The translations under genes were made by a program, and so were the position numbers. A DNA stretch of 51,272 bases. It comes from Burkholderiales bacterium (GTDB taxonomy: Bacteria; Pseudomonadota; Gammaproteobacteria; Burkholderiales; JAEUOS01). Positions 1 through 8,119 of the stretch are shown in pieces. Every line of letters begins with the position of its first letter. The first letter of the stretch is position 1. The DNA lies in contig JAEUOR010000018.1 of assembly GCA_016790635.1 (NCBI GenBank), positions 1 through 51,272 on the forward strand, read 5' to 3'. The notes beneath the pieces are model-generated. The model ran no database searches. It was given only the letters and a program-made list of their open reading frames with translations, and was not told the origin of the DNA.

Positions 1-1
1 G

Positions 2-1093
2 TTCTCCCAGGATTCGTTTCCTGAGTATTCGCGATTGGAGCGTCATGCCGACAAGATCGAATGCAATGCGGCGATCCAGCTTGCTGAACGCGATGGGGCC
101 GTCACGATTGATTGGGACGCCCGGGCAGGGGAGCGAAACCAGGTTGAGCGAATCGTGCTCCGTGATGGACCATGCCTGGCGATCCACCTGGGGGTGCTGC
201 CTAGATGGGAAGCGGTCGAAGTGGCGGAGAGAAAGTTGGCGGAGTTTTTCGGCCGCTATCCAGTCTTGATGCAAGTGGTCCAGACCTGGAAGCGGGGCGG
301 CGCTGTCCGCGGATTTCGTGTCATTGACGTTGACGCCTGGTTGGAGGCAATTCAGGTCCAGAGCTATTGCGCTTCGAAGACTGGCGATGACGTACCGATT
401 CGCCGGTTGAGCGCAAGCCTTTTCGGTGATAGCAAGCGGATCGAAGCGCTATGGCCGATCTTGGATGTCTTGGCCTCCGGTGATTCGGGCGCTGCTCCAA
501 GAGACGCCGAGGACGTGTATTCCGGACTTGGTCTTGTGAAGTTTCCACCGACCATACTGGTGGCCGGTGATCTGGCCTTGGTCTATGGTGGAAGATCGAT
601 CCAGGCCTATAGCCCATATGTGGGACTCGCCCCCAAGGCCATCGAGGCGGTCAGTGCGGAACCGGCGGCGGCGCAGATGCTGCTTTCGGTGGAGAATCTG
701 ACAACTTTTCATGAAATGGCAAGTGTGCGTCCGGCGGGCGCGATATTGATCTACACAGGAGGAATGCCCAGTCCTTCGTGGAAGCACGCCTACCGCCTGC
801 TTCTGGACTCGCTTCCACTTTCAGCAATGATTTTTCACTGGGGCGACATTGACGCCGGCGGATTTCGGATTGCTTCGCATCTGGCGGAATGTTGTGTCAG
901 CGCGAAGCGATCTCTACGGCTGCACGGCATGGTGTCGCGCGCGACAGGCGTGGCCGCACGTACCCTCACCAAATCGGAGGCGAGTGAGATTCGGGGGATC
1001 TGCGATCGATGGGGTTGGGACGACGAAGCATCGGGGCTTGGCACTGTCGCCGTGGAACAGGAGTCCTTGCCGGCTTTCTGGCCGGCATCTTAA
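2..1093 (+). CDS. jetD: Wadjet protein JetD, 5' end outside the window
   Basis: Probable nuclease subunit of the Wadjet (JetABCD) anti-plasmid system, the SMC-like complex that cleaves circular DNA. The frame is open to the left edge, so the N-terminus is missing; a TTG at 35 is only an internal codon in that reading. The middle carries a DUF3322-like stretch (AERKLAEFFGRYPVL). The C-terminal third carries the DUF2220 Toprim-like core: the acidic VENLTTFHEMA, then LIYTGGMPSPSW, then FHWGDIDAGGFRIA. The visible part is about 360 residues, close to a full JetD, so little is missing. JetA, JetB and JetC would be expected immediately to the left. Family assignment rests on these remembered motifs; the active site appears intact. 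Confidence 0.85.
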   Translation, partial: FSQDSFPEYSRLERHADKIECNAAIQLAERDGAVTIDWDARAGERNQVERIVLRDGPCLAIHLGVLPRWEAVEVAERKLAEFFGRYPVLMQVVQTWKRGGAVRGFRVIDVDAWLEAIQVQSYCASKTGDDVPIRRLSASLFGDSKRIEALWPILDVLASGDSGAAPRDAEDVYSGLGLVKFPPTILVAGDLALVYGGRSIQAYSPYVGLAPKAIEAVSAEPAAAQMLLSVENLTTFHEMASVRPAGAILIYTGGMPSPSWKHAYRLLLDSLPLSAMIFHWGDIDAGGFRIASHLAECCVSAKRSLRLHGMVSRATGVAARTLTKSEASEIRGICDRWGWDDEASGLGTVAVEQESLPAFWPAS

Positions 1094-1298
1094 GCTTTTG
1101 AAAATGTAGCGCTGATGCGAGCATTGGTCTCGACGCGACTAGGACGTGACCATCTTGTCCAAATGTGTTGATGGATCTGCTGTGTCGGCTTGAAGATGCA
1201 TGGCCTAAGCGGGAATTGGCAAAGCAACCCTGCTTTACGTCGAGATCAGGTCGGTTGTTACTGGGCTCTATGGTATTTTCTGGCGCAGAACCTAATGG

Positions 1299-2489
1299 AT
1301 GAGCGAAAGCAATTTGATGAAGCTCACGCGGCGAAAATTGGCGACAGGCATCGGACTGTGTATCGCGGCGCCGATGCGGACCGCAATCGGCCAGTCGTCG
1401 ACGATCGAGTGGAAGCCCACCTTTCGGTTCGACGGCGAGTTGTTTCCTTCATTTGTTCTCGCCAATGCAACCCGGAGCAGCAACACGCCGGCGCCGCCCA
1501 ATGTGTTTGGCGACCGCATGAGTTCTTTGGGGATAGAGGTCAAAGCGCCGCGAGCCGGCGCGCGGGTTCGGGTCGCTATTTCGATTGATGGCATCGCCCA
1601 AGAGGGAACGATCGAGCAGGCCCTTTCGGCGGGCGATCAGGCGTCAATCCTTTTGCCTACGCTTCGCTACGACTTTGGACTCTTGTCGCGCATGGTCCAG
1701 CCGGCGACTTCGTCGGCGCGGTTTCAGGTCTTTGTCGACGACACCAAGATTGGTGACGAGGTGAAATCCGTTCGTGTCCGGTCGGTCAACGATACTCCGA
1801 TAGCAACCTACAAGGACGGGCGGGCTACCGGTGACTACGCGTACATGATGGCCGCGTTTGTGAATGAAAACCACCCGCTGATCGAGCAAATATTGCAAGG
1901 CGCGCTGAGATTGCCGCAGCCTGTGGTGACATTGTTCAGTGGCTACCAGGCGCAGGTCATCCCGCAGGTTTTTGCGATCTGGTACTTTCTCCAGCGCAGC
2001 GGGTTCGCCTATACCTCCATTACGACTCCGTCAGCAATGCAGGATGGCGTATCGAGCCAGCATGTGCGATTCATTGACGACAGTGTGCGTGTTCGTCAGG
2101 CGAATTGTATTGATGGGACGGTGCTGTTTGCATCGATTTTGAGAAAGATCGGTATCGATCCACTAATCGTGCTTGTGCCAGGGCACGCGTTCCTGGGGTT
2201 CTACCTTGATGGGCAGCGCCGCCAGATCGCGTTTCTCGAAACAACGATGATGACGAGCACCAACCCATTTGTGAGCCGGAACCCGAATGCCATAGGCACG
2301 GCCTTGGCGCGGCTATTTCAAAACGACCCAAGGATGAGGCAGTCGGCGGCAGCCTTCGACAACGCGCTTGACGTGGCGACACAAAAATTCGCCGCGGCGG
2401 AACCCGGCATAAAAAGTCGAAGTCAATATTACGCATTGATTGATGTTGATCGCGCGCGCCGAGCTGGCGTTCAGGCGATTAGCAGGTAG
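1299..2489 (+). CDS. exported transglutaminase-like protein
   Basis: Probable exported protein with a cysteine-protease or transglutaminase-like fold. The N-terminus has a twin-arginine-like signal (LTRRKLATG, then a hydrophobic run to about residue 31). The C-terminal half holds NCIDGTVLFASILRKIGID followed by LVPGHAFLGFYLDG and FLETT. This gives a plausible Cys270-His296-Glu314 triad in the order usual for transglutaminase-like folds. The middle (about 75-165) is beta-rich and unassigned. The start is ambiguous: ATG at 1299 or ATG at 1317 (MKLTRRK), and neither has a strong ribosome binding site. It stands alone between jetD and a response regulator, about 200 bases from each. Substrate and role are unknown; a defence role is only suggested by location. 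Confidence 0.6.
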   Translation: MSESNLMKLTRRKLATGIGLCIAAPMRTAIGQSSTIEWKPTFRFDGELFPSFVLANATRSSNTPAPPNVFGDRMSSLGIEVKAPRAGARVRVAISIDGIAQEGTIEQALSAGDQASILLPTLRYDFGLLSRMVQPATSSARFQVFVDDTKIGDEVKSVRVRSVNDTPIATYKDGRATGDYAYMMAAFVNENHPLIEQILQGALRLPQPVVTLFSGYQAQVIPQVFAIWYFLQRSGFAYTSITTPSAMQDGVSSQHVRFIDDSVRVRQANCIDGTVLFASILRKIGIDPLIVLVPGHAFLGFYLDGQRRQIAFLETTMMTSTNPFVSRNPNAIGTALARLFQNDPRMRQSAAAFDNALDVATQKFAAAEPGIKSRSQYYALIDVDRARRAGVQAISR

Positions 2490-2664
2490 TGTCGTTGATA
2501 TTGGTGGTGCGACTGGCAAGGGCGAAGTCGCTGCGGCCGATGGCTGGAACGGTAGCAATGCACCTCGGAAGCTGAGGGCAATGAGGGACATTGGGTGCTT
2601 GACGATGAACTCACTGTGCAAGTGCCACAAAACCACTTGCGATGTGTGGTTGCCGGCGCAATAA

Positions 2665-3183
2665 TTGACGGCTGCTGCCTTGATCGAATTGCCCCGCGTG
2701 AGCTCGCATTTCCTGCTTGTAGAAGACGATCCCGACCAAATCGCTTTGGTGATTCGGGCGCTGGACGACATCGGCAGCAGGATCGAACCGCTCATCTGCC
2801 ACGACGGGGCCGAAGCGCTGGAGTCCTTGCGGGCGGCCGTCGCGCGCGGTCCAGGGCATCTGCCGAGATTTGTCTTGCTGGACGCCACCATGCCTCGTGT
2901 GGACGGCTTTCAGGTGTTGCGCAAGATTCGATCTGATCCGGCCACCGGTGACCTGCCGGTGGTGATGTTCAGCAGTTCAACTCTGGTCGAGGACGTGGAG
3001 CGCGCCTACAACCTGGGCGTGACCGCCTATTGCGCCAAGCCCATTTCTTTCTCGGACTTCGTGCACATCCTACTGGCCGTGTTGGTGCGCTGGGGGGGGC
3101 ATGTGATGGACGCCGTCCACCAAATGGAGCACGCCGTCCTGGAGCGCTACTTCAAGGGACCGCACGGCTCGTTTGCGGTCTGA
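2665..3183 (+). CDS. single-domain response regulator (CheY/Rcp1-like)
   Basis: Stand-alone phosphoacceptor receiver domain of two-component signalling with no output domain. Visible receiver residues are the acidic pocket VEDD (Glu20, Asp21, Asp22), the phosphorylated Asp73 in LLDATMPRVDG, the switch Ser in MFSSST and the conserved Lys125 in YCAKPIS. The length (about 160-172 residues) suits the Rcp1 type, which usually pairs with a phytochrome-like or hybrid kinase, but no kinase lies nearby. The start shown is TTG at 2665. A GTG a dozen codons on (VSSHFLLVEDD) is equally possible because the family normally begins a few residues before the first beta strand. Confidence 0.8.
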   Translation: MTAAALIELPRVSSHFLLVEDDPDQIALVIRALDDIGSRIEPLICHDGAEALESLRAAVARGPGHLPRFVLLDATMPRVDGFQVLRKIRSDPATGDLPVVMFSSSTLVEDVERAYNLGVTAYCAKPISFSDFVHILLAVLVRWGGHVMDAVHQMEHAVLERYFKGPHGSFAV

Positions 3184-3435
3184 CGATCGAAGTGTTGCCG
3201 AGCTTCAACCACTGCGAGTGCCGGCCTGGCGCTCCGCGGGGACCTTGATTTAGTGCATGTCAGTGTGCTACGGCCGTCTTCCCTTGTGCACGGACTGTCC
3301 CAACGGCAGATGCGCGTTCTCGCTCAAGTTCGGCCCTGCCGATAGACCAAGGCGCCGGGACTCCCGAGAGTGACTTCACCGCACAGTGAATATCGGCAGT
3401 CGACCGAATATGGCGAGTACGCACGACGGTTGCTT

Positions 3436-4680
3436 CTATTGTGGAACGTGGAAAACCAACACTGTCAGCGTCAGTTCACGGTTCTTGTCGCCATTGCTAT
3501 GGAGAACATACCGGAAGCCACTTTCATGCGGCCAGTTCACTTCGCGCTTGAAGTTGCCGTGGGCCTTGGTCACTGCGTCGATTCCGCTCAAGACCGTCGA
3601 AGTCCCTACTCCGCGGTTGAAAACGAGAATCGCGGTCTTGCTATCGCGCCATGTCGCGTAGCTCAGAAGCTGGTCGATCGCCTCGCCAAATGCCTTGGGA
3701 CCTTTCCAGAACTTACACTCTGCGATGAAGACGTTCTGGTCCCCTTCGCGCAGCAGGATGTCCGTTTTCCCCGCCATATTGAAGGTTTCGCCAGTCGCCT
3801 TGCCTTCGAATTGACCGTTTAGCTGGACGAGGAAATGCTGGCGCAATGCTTCCTCATCCATTGCCTTGAATGCATCCGGGCTGCGTTCCATTACGAGCGC
3901 CATGTCTTGCACGATCTTGAGGGCGTGCTCATACAGCTCCAGTGCCAGCACCGGCTCGGGCTTGAACTGCGCCGTCGAGGCAAGCGGGAGAGTCGGTGTC
4001 GCTTTGCGGCGTACCGAGGGGACAGCGTAAGTGTTTTGCGCATTCGCTCGCCGGCGTATTGGAATACCGAGCGCCTCTGCGCGCTGTGACTGAGCGAGCA
4101 GGCGGCTGCGCCGCTCGTGGATCGTCTGTCCGACTGTATTTGGCAGACTTGCGTTATGGGCGTGGATCATCGAACGCTGCCATCCCAAGTGCTGCTCGAT
4201 CTCGTCCAATACGCGGTCTACGAGCGGGCGAACGTCGCGAGGCTGGTCGGCGGGAGTGTCATAGCGCAGTACAACTTCATTCTTTTCGATAGATGCCCGA
4301 GGTGGGTTCATCGTGAAGGTGTTGGCCTTCGAGTAGAAAAGCTCTGCCTCGCCTTCAAACGGGACACGTACCTCGACGCGTTCGCCTGCCACCATGGCGG
4401 GTCTGCTTCGGTCGTCGATCCAGCGCATCGGATCGTGCCGGACATCCACCGGAGCATCGTGGTGGTCGGCGTACCACTGGTCCCGAAGTAGCGTGATTGG
4501 CGTCACGCTATATTTCTCGACCAGGTAGCGTTTAAGATCCTCAGGAGCGGTGTTGAGCAATCGATTCTCATCGAAGCCCTCGATCTCCTGATGCATCTTC
4601 TGGATGGTGGCACGGAGAGAATGATCGAGATCGTTCGTGACGAATAGCAGTCCTTTGCTCTTGTCGATGCTGCCGAACAT
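3436..4680 (-). CDS. CBASS-associated PD-(D/E)XK nuclease-like protein
   Basis: Last gene of the CBASS operon, 12 bases after the cyclase gene, with a good ribosome site (AAGGA) before its ATG. The N-terminal 200 residues are not recognised. The C-terminal part is a PD-(D/E)XK core: Glu278 in DEEALRQHFL, Asp307 in GKTDILLREG, and Glu321/Lys323 in FIAECKFWKG, with QLLSYATWRD after. All catalytic-type residues are present, so an active nuclease is plausible. Known CBASS nuclease effectors usually fuse the nuclease to a SAVED or other nucleotide sensor. No SAVED motif is recognised here, so this may be an accessory factor, a second effector with a novel sensor domain, or a separate restriction protein. 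DNA target and role are unknown. Confidence 0.65.
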   Translation of the reverse strand: MFGSIDKSKGLLFVTNDLDHSLRATIQKMHQEIEGFDENRLLNTAPEDLKRYLVEKYSVTPITLLRDQWYADHHDAPVDVRHDPMRWIDDRSRPAMVAGERVEVRVPFEGEAELFYSKANTFTMNPPRASIEKNEVVLRYDTPADQPRDVRPLVDRVLDEIEQHLGWQRSMIHAHNASLPNTVGQTIHERRSRLLAQSQRAEALGIPIRRRANAQNTYAVPSVRRKATPTLPLASTAQFKPEPVLALELYEHALKIVQDMALVMERSPDAFKAMDEEALRQHFLVQLNGQFEGKATGETFNMAGKTDILLREGDQNVFIAECKFWKGPKAFGEAIDQLLSYATWRDSKTAILVFNRGVGTSTVLSGIDAVTKAHGNFKREVNWPHESGFRYVLHSNGDKNRELTLTVLVFHVPQ

Positions 4681-4692
4681 GTTTATTTTCCT

Positions 4693-5790
4693 TCAGAAGA
4701 TTTGAGCTTCCATCAAACGCTTGTGAACAATCTCACGGTTGTTCGCATAGGAAGGGCTGATTTCATTCGCGAGGTCAGCGGCCAGTGTGTCAACTTCGGC
4801 CTTCAATTGTGAAAGGGACCGCAGTTTCGCCGGCACGTCGATGATCTTTCGCGATTGATCGGGAACGTCGAGTGTGTTCGTGATCCCGGGATTTTCGACG
4901 AGATATTGCAGATACTTCTGAATTTCTGCTACGAGCGACAATTCCAGATAGTAGGGCTTGCTCAGGGCATCATCGCGAAGATGCCAGATCAACGACGCAA
5001 TGTCGTAACTCGTCAACTGGATTTCCGTGGAGGAATCCTTCCTGATTGTTTTCAGGAGGCGAATTGCCTTTTTCGCGCCGCCGGTTGTCCTTAGATCCTT
5101 TTCTTCGATTCGATGCATGTGGAGGAAGGGGCGGTTGGTAATCATCGCCAATTCATCCTTGTTCAGAATCTTTACTTCACGGTCGTGCTGCGCTCGCGAC
5201 TGCTGATATGCAGCCGTATCGTGCCAATGGCTGGGAACAACATCGACTTTCCGTTGCAACGAACCACCGGAGAGCGCTATTGACTTTGCGCCGGTCTTGT
5301 CCACCGTGGCGGCCGGAAATTTTTGTTCGAGGATGGATTCGCACCTAGATCGTAGTTTCAGCATTTCCCCCAGGACATTTCCGAAGTATGTGCCATAGGT
5401 CGTCGCGCGCGCCCCTGTCCGATCCAGAGTGACAAAGCCGTCATGAAGCACGAGAAGGTCGATGTCGCTCGCGTATCGAATGTGAACGTTCAGTGGAACG
5501 GAGCCTTGATATTCAAAGGCGACCTGGATGCCGGCGGAATTCAAGCTGCTTTTTAGTTGATCACGGACCCGATTGCCTTCTTCGATACTGATTCTCGTGT
5601 ACTTCGCTTCCAGTTCTTGCATGGCACCCAGCGCATACTTGATCGCGTCAGTCTTCGCGCGAGTTTCGTATGCCTCGGTGAACCTCTCTGTACCGTCCGC
5701 CGCAAAAGACATGCTGCCGAGTGCAGCGAGCGATTCCTGCCCTCGCCGACGGCTCCGCATGTTGGCGAGTTTTTGTGCGTAGTTACCCAT
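4693..5790 (-). CDS. CBASS cyclic-oligonucleotide synthase (CD-NTase)
   Basis: cGAS/DncV-like nucleotidyltransferase, the phage-responsive cyclase that makes a cyclic nucleotide second messenger. The pol-beta core is clear: YQGSVPL (residues 95-100), then SDIDLLVLHDGF with the metal-binding Asp109 and Asp111, and a third acidic residue, Asp183, in RKVDVVPSHWHD. The C-terminal half is the helical substrate-binding domain. The protein ends MEAQIF without the terminal glycine used for Cap2 conjugation, and no ubiquitin-like enzymes are nearby, so this fits a type I CBASS. The ATG at 5790 overlaps the effector gene by 8 bases and has AAGGGA upstream. Product nucleotide and clade cannot be read by eye; the Cap15 partner suggests a cyclic dinucleotide. 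Confidence 0.88.
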   Translation of the reverse strand: MGNYAQKLANMRSRRRGQESLAALGSMSFAADGTERFTEAYETRAKTDAIKYALGAMQELEAKYTRISIEEGNRVRDQLKSSLNSAGIQVAFEYQGSVPLNVHIRYASDIDLLVLHDGFVTLDRTGARATTYGTYFGNVLGEMLKLRSRCESILEQKFPAATVDKTGAKSIALSGGSLQRKVDVVPSHWHDTAAYQQSRAQHDREVKILNKDELAMITNRPFLHMHRIEEKDLRTTGGAKKAIRLLKTIRKDSSTEIQLTSYDIASLIWHLRDDALSKPYYLELSLVAEIQKYLQYLVENPGITNTLDVPDQSRKIIDVPAKLRSLSQLKAEVDTLAADLANEISPSYANNREIVHKRLMEAQIF

Positions 5791-6421
5791 TGGGTTTTCC
5801 CTTTCTGGCCAGTTTCATGCGGCCGAAGGTGATCCGGCCCTTGTTGTTGAAGTAGTCGCCCTCTGCGGCTTTCAGGTCTTCGCTCACCTGAAGCTCGCAA
5901 TAACCAACATGCGCGTGCAATTCAGGTTCGCCAATTCGCGGCTCATTCTGATAGCTGTACATCAAGACGTACCCGCGACCAGGTTCTTTGACCAAAGCGG
6001 CGGATTTGCTGCGCGAGCTTGATTGGCCGGTGTTGAGATACACGCGAAGTTTTTCCCATGTCTGGGTAATTGTTACCGTTGCTGTCCATTCGTGAGTGAC
6101 GTTGCCTTCACCGTCTTTCGTTGATCCCTGGCAAGCCCATTCACCGTTGAGGTCGGGAACGCCAAGAAGTGCCTGGACGGCCTTGCGGCGCCAAATCCAT
6201 TTGTTGAATGCCAGATGACCAAGAAAGTAGAAGGCCGCGGCGTTTACCGGGAAAAGCGCCAAGCTGGCGATTGCGTTCGAGAACCCAAGGCGGGTCGCCA
6301 TGTCGAAGACGAGCGTCGCCACGACGGCCGTCGTCGATGCCATCAAGCCCGCGGCCGTGCCCAGGTATCGACCGATGGCGGTTCGGTCGAGGCCAATCAC
6401 GGAGTACTCGTGAGGTTGCAT
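5783..6421 (-). CDS. cap15: Cap15-type membrane effector of CBASS (2TM plus beta-barrel)
   Basis: Probable pore-forming or membrane-disrupting CBASS effector. From the chosen ATG at 6421 the protein has 212 residues. Two hydrophobic segments (about 20-40 and 50-70) are followed by a Trp/Arg-rich boundary (NKWIWRRK) and a beta-strand-rich domain from about 90 (LNGEWACQG) to 205 (GRITFGRMKLARK), which is the Cap15/S-2TM-beta cyclic-nucleotide-binding barrel. This layout is characteristic of the family. The ATG overlaps the stop of the preceding gene in TTAATG, implying translational coupling; an in-frame upstream start at 6550 would run through that gene and is unlikely. Family assignment is from architecture and remembered motifs. 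Confidence 0.82.
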   Translation of the reverse strand: MQPHEYSVIGLDRTAIGRYLGTAAGLMASTTAVVATLVFDMATRLGFSNAIASLALFPVNAAAFYFLGHLAFNKWIWRRKAVQALLGVPDLNGEWACQGSTKDGEGNVTHEWTATVTITQTWEKLRVYLNTGQSSSRSKSAALVKEPGRGYVLMYSYQNEPRIGEPELHAHVGYCELQVSEDLKAAEGDYFNNKGRITFGRMKLARKGKPNG

Positions 6422-6789
6422 TAAAACCTTCCAAGTATTGGGAGCGATTTCGCTGTACCGGCATCCAGCAGGAGATGAACGAAATAGGCTCCCGCGCCGA
6501 CCAGGAGCAAAAAGCGAATGGCTTCGTCGGCGGGATTGTCCGTCTCCCATTCATAGATTTCGTGGGTCGCTTTCCCCAACATCGCGGCGAACGTCAGGCT
6601 GTGGAAAAACTGGCGATGATTCGGATGAAGTGCCGGCTCGAGAATGTCCGGCAGGTTGGTCAGAAGCGCGGCCAGTCCGGCACCCAGCAGGGGCTTGGCG
6701 GACTTCTCTGGCTGGTCGGCCTCCGCGTGGATCCATACCGCGCCAATCACTACGGCTGCGGCTATTCGGTGCGTTGTTCCGTTTGCCAT
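6421..6789 (-). CDS. DUF457/YdjM-like membrane metal-dependent hydrolase
   Basis: First gene of the CBASS operon; 122 residues from the ATG at 6789 (GGAG ten bases upstream; a TTG at 6849 is possible but less typical). It matches the inner-membrane putative metal-hydrolase family: His7 in TTHRIAAA, LPDILE (Asp48, Glu51), the cluster HPNHRQFFHS (His55, His58, His63) and HLLLD (His105, Asp109). Three hydrophobic segments are visible. Known family members are poorly characterised membrane proteins, such as YdjM of the SOS regulon. Its tight coupling to cap15 (TTAATG) suggests a role beside that effector, either modifying lipid or serving as a second membrane effector. That role is inference. Confidence 0.68.
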   Translation of the reverse strand: MANGTTHRIAAAVVIGAVWIHAEADQPEKSAKPLLGAGLAALLTNLPDILEPALHPNHRQFFHSLTFAAMLGKATHEIYEWETDNPADEAIRFLLLVGAGAYFVHLLLDAGTAKSLPILGRF

Positions 6790-6844
6790 GTCAGGATCAC
6801 TCCAGGCCCGTTGATGGGTTTCGGCATCGTAGGGGTAAAGGTTT

Positions 6845-6855
6845 GTCAAGTTGAC
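6845..6855. promoter_or_regulatory. GTCAA-G-TTGAC palindrome in the CBASS leader
   Basis: Perfect 11-base palindrome between the CBASS promoter and the first CBASS start codon at 6789. The same GTCAA/TTGAC half-sites recur at 6935 and 6954, so it may be a secondary binding site for the divergent WYL regulator. Confidence 0.4.
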
Positions 6856-6909
6856 GGCGTTTTCGCGTTTGCTTGCGGTGGCCGGGACTGCGAAGTTCGC
6901 ATTAATGTA

Positions 6910-6958
6910 AACATATCATCATCAAAATGAGTATGTCAACACCGCGATATGGTTTGAC
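6910..6958. promoter_or_regulatory. CBASS promoter and candidate CapW operator
   Basis: On the minus strand a perfect -35 TTGACA (6939-6934) is followed after 18 bases by TATGTT (6915-6910), a plausible promoter for the CBASS operon. The -35 overlaps a GTCAA half-site (6935-6939) that is inverted 14 bases away as TTGAC (6954-6958), just before capW. An imperfect inverted repeat also lies inside the promoter spacer (CATATCAT against ATGAGTATG, 6912-6933). A repressor bound here would block the CBASS promoter and could also autoregulate capW, as known for CapW proteins. Confidence 0.5.
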
Positions 6959-6964
6959 TGGTCG

Positions 6965-7921
6965 ATGGCCGCTGGTGCAAAATCCGCGCCCATGGAACCA
7001 AACGACGCGGACACCGGCATCTCCAGATTGAAAGGCGTCAGTCAAGCTCTGCGCGAGCGACTGGCCTACATCGAGTTTCGGCTCTACTTTCTCGGGCAAG
7101 TAGCGCGGGCAGACCTAATTAGGCGTTTTGGAGTGGCGCCCGCGGGTGCGACTCGTGATTTCGCTCTTTACAAAGAGCTTTTTCCTGACAATATCGATTT
7201 CAACACTGTCTCAAAAACCTATGTGATTCGGAAAAGTTTCACCCCGGCGTTTGAGCACGTTCAGGAGCGTGTTTTGACGGCGCTTTCACAGGGTTTTGGT
7301 GATGGTGTGAATCCAGTGGCTGGCCCACTCATCCCGTGCGAGGTGCCGATTGCCCTAAATCGTCCACAGATGCACGTGTTGGCGCCGATCACGCGGGCGA
7401 TTTATCTCGGAAAGGCCGTTCGGCTTCGATACGTTTCCCATACCAGCGGCGCGTCCGACCGCGAGATTGTGCCCTTCGCAATAGCGTCTGATGGGCTGCG
7501 TTGGCATACCAGGGCGTTCGACAGGAAGAACCAGGACTTTCGAGATTTCGTCATAAGCCGAATGGACAGGACGGTTACCTTGGCAGACGAGAATGTGGAA
7601 GCGCATGAATTGCCCGCTTCAGACATTCAATGGAATCGTATCGTTGAACTCCCATTGGTGCCCCATCCAGGTCGAAAATATCCAGAAATAACGAAAAAGG
7701 ACTATGGGATGCGTGACGGAGTTCTTCGATTGAAGCTTCGTGCGGCCATGGCTGGCTACGTATTGCGCCAGTGGCACGTGGACTGCTCCCCCGATCACAG
7801 TCAAAGTGATGAAGCGTTTCGATTGTGGTTGAAAGATCCCTTGACGCTGTATGGCGTTGCGAGCGCGTCGTTTGCCCCGGGGTATGTTGTTCCTCAGGTG
7901 GGTCAAGCGGGCGGCGCATGA
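6965..7921 (+). CDS. capW: WYL-domain transcriptional regulator, CapW type
   Basis: Probable repressor of the adjacent CBASS operon. Residues about 30-75 form a winged helix (ERLAYIEFRLYFLGQVARADLI and the following APAGATRDFALYKE), very like CapW and BrxR. Residues about 140-225 form the WYL ligand-sensing domain, with the signature region GLRWHTRAFDR (Trp-His in place of the usual Trp-Tyr) and DFVISRM. A WCX-like C-terminal domain follows. The gene is divergent from the CBASS operon over about 175 bases holding candidate operators. The start may be ATG 6965 or ATG 6992; the second would suit a near-leaderless transcript from a TTGACT at 6954. CapW proteins are known to derepress CBASS on infection or DNA damage; here that is by homology only. 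Confidence 0.85.
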   Translation: MAAGAKSAPMEPNDADTGISRLKGVSQALRERLAYIEFRLYFLGQVARADLIRRFGVAPAGATRDFALYKELFPDNIDFNTVSKTYVIRKSFTPAFEHVQERVLTALSQGFGDGVNPVAGPLIPCEVPIALNRPQMHVLAPITRAIYLGKAVRLRYVSHTSGASDREIVPFAIASDGLRWHTRAFDRKNQDFRDFVISRMDRTVTLADENVEAHELPASDIQWNRIVELPLVPHPGRKYPEITKKDYGMRDGVLRLKLRAAMAGYVLRQWHVDCSPDHSQSDEAFRLWLKDPLTLYGVASASFAPGYVVPQVGQAGGA

Positions 7922-8050
7922 CGCTGGCGAAGCGCAGTTGGCTGAAGTATGAGGTTCGAATACGTGTGTCAACTCGGCAAATTACCGGCGCAGGCGGGCG
8001 AATACTGTGATGTTTTGGGAGCGTAGACGTTATTCGCTGCGCAGTAAATA

Positions 8051-8102
8051 TTGCGTTTTCGTTGAATATTTGATAGAATTACTATATTCACTGTACAGTG
8101 AA
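8051..8102 (+). promoter_or_regulatory. promoter and 16-bp palindromic operator of the AbiE-like operon
   Basis: TTGCGT (8051-8056), a 17-base spacer and TAGAAT (8074-8079) form a good sigma-70 promoter. A perfect 16-base palindrome, TTCACTGTACAGTGAA (8087-8102), sits exactly where transcription should begin, 17 bases before the ATG at 8120. AbiEi antitoxins are known to repress their own promoter by binding inverted repeats, so this is the likely operator. Confidence 0.65.
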
Positions 8103-8119
8103 AGACTTAAAGTACAGCC

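Noticed and set aside
1190..1588. Plus-strand 132-codon frame overlapping the exported protein gene
   Set aside because: Out of phase with the longer frame that has a signal peptide and a transglutaminase-like core.
2440..2664. 74-codon frame before the response regulator
   Set aside because: No ribosome site or family resemblance; it begins inside the preceding gene.
8041..8119. Palindrome as a possible phage attachment site
   Set aside because: Its place at the start point of a good promoter and before an AbiEi-like gene makes an operator more likely; no integrase is nearby.
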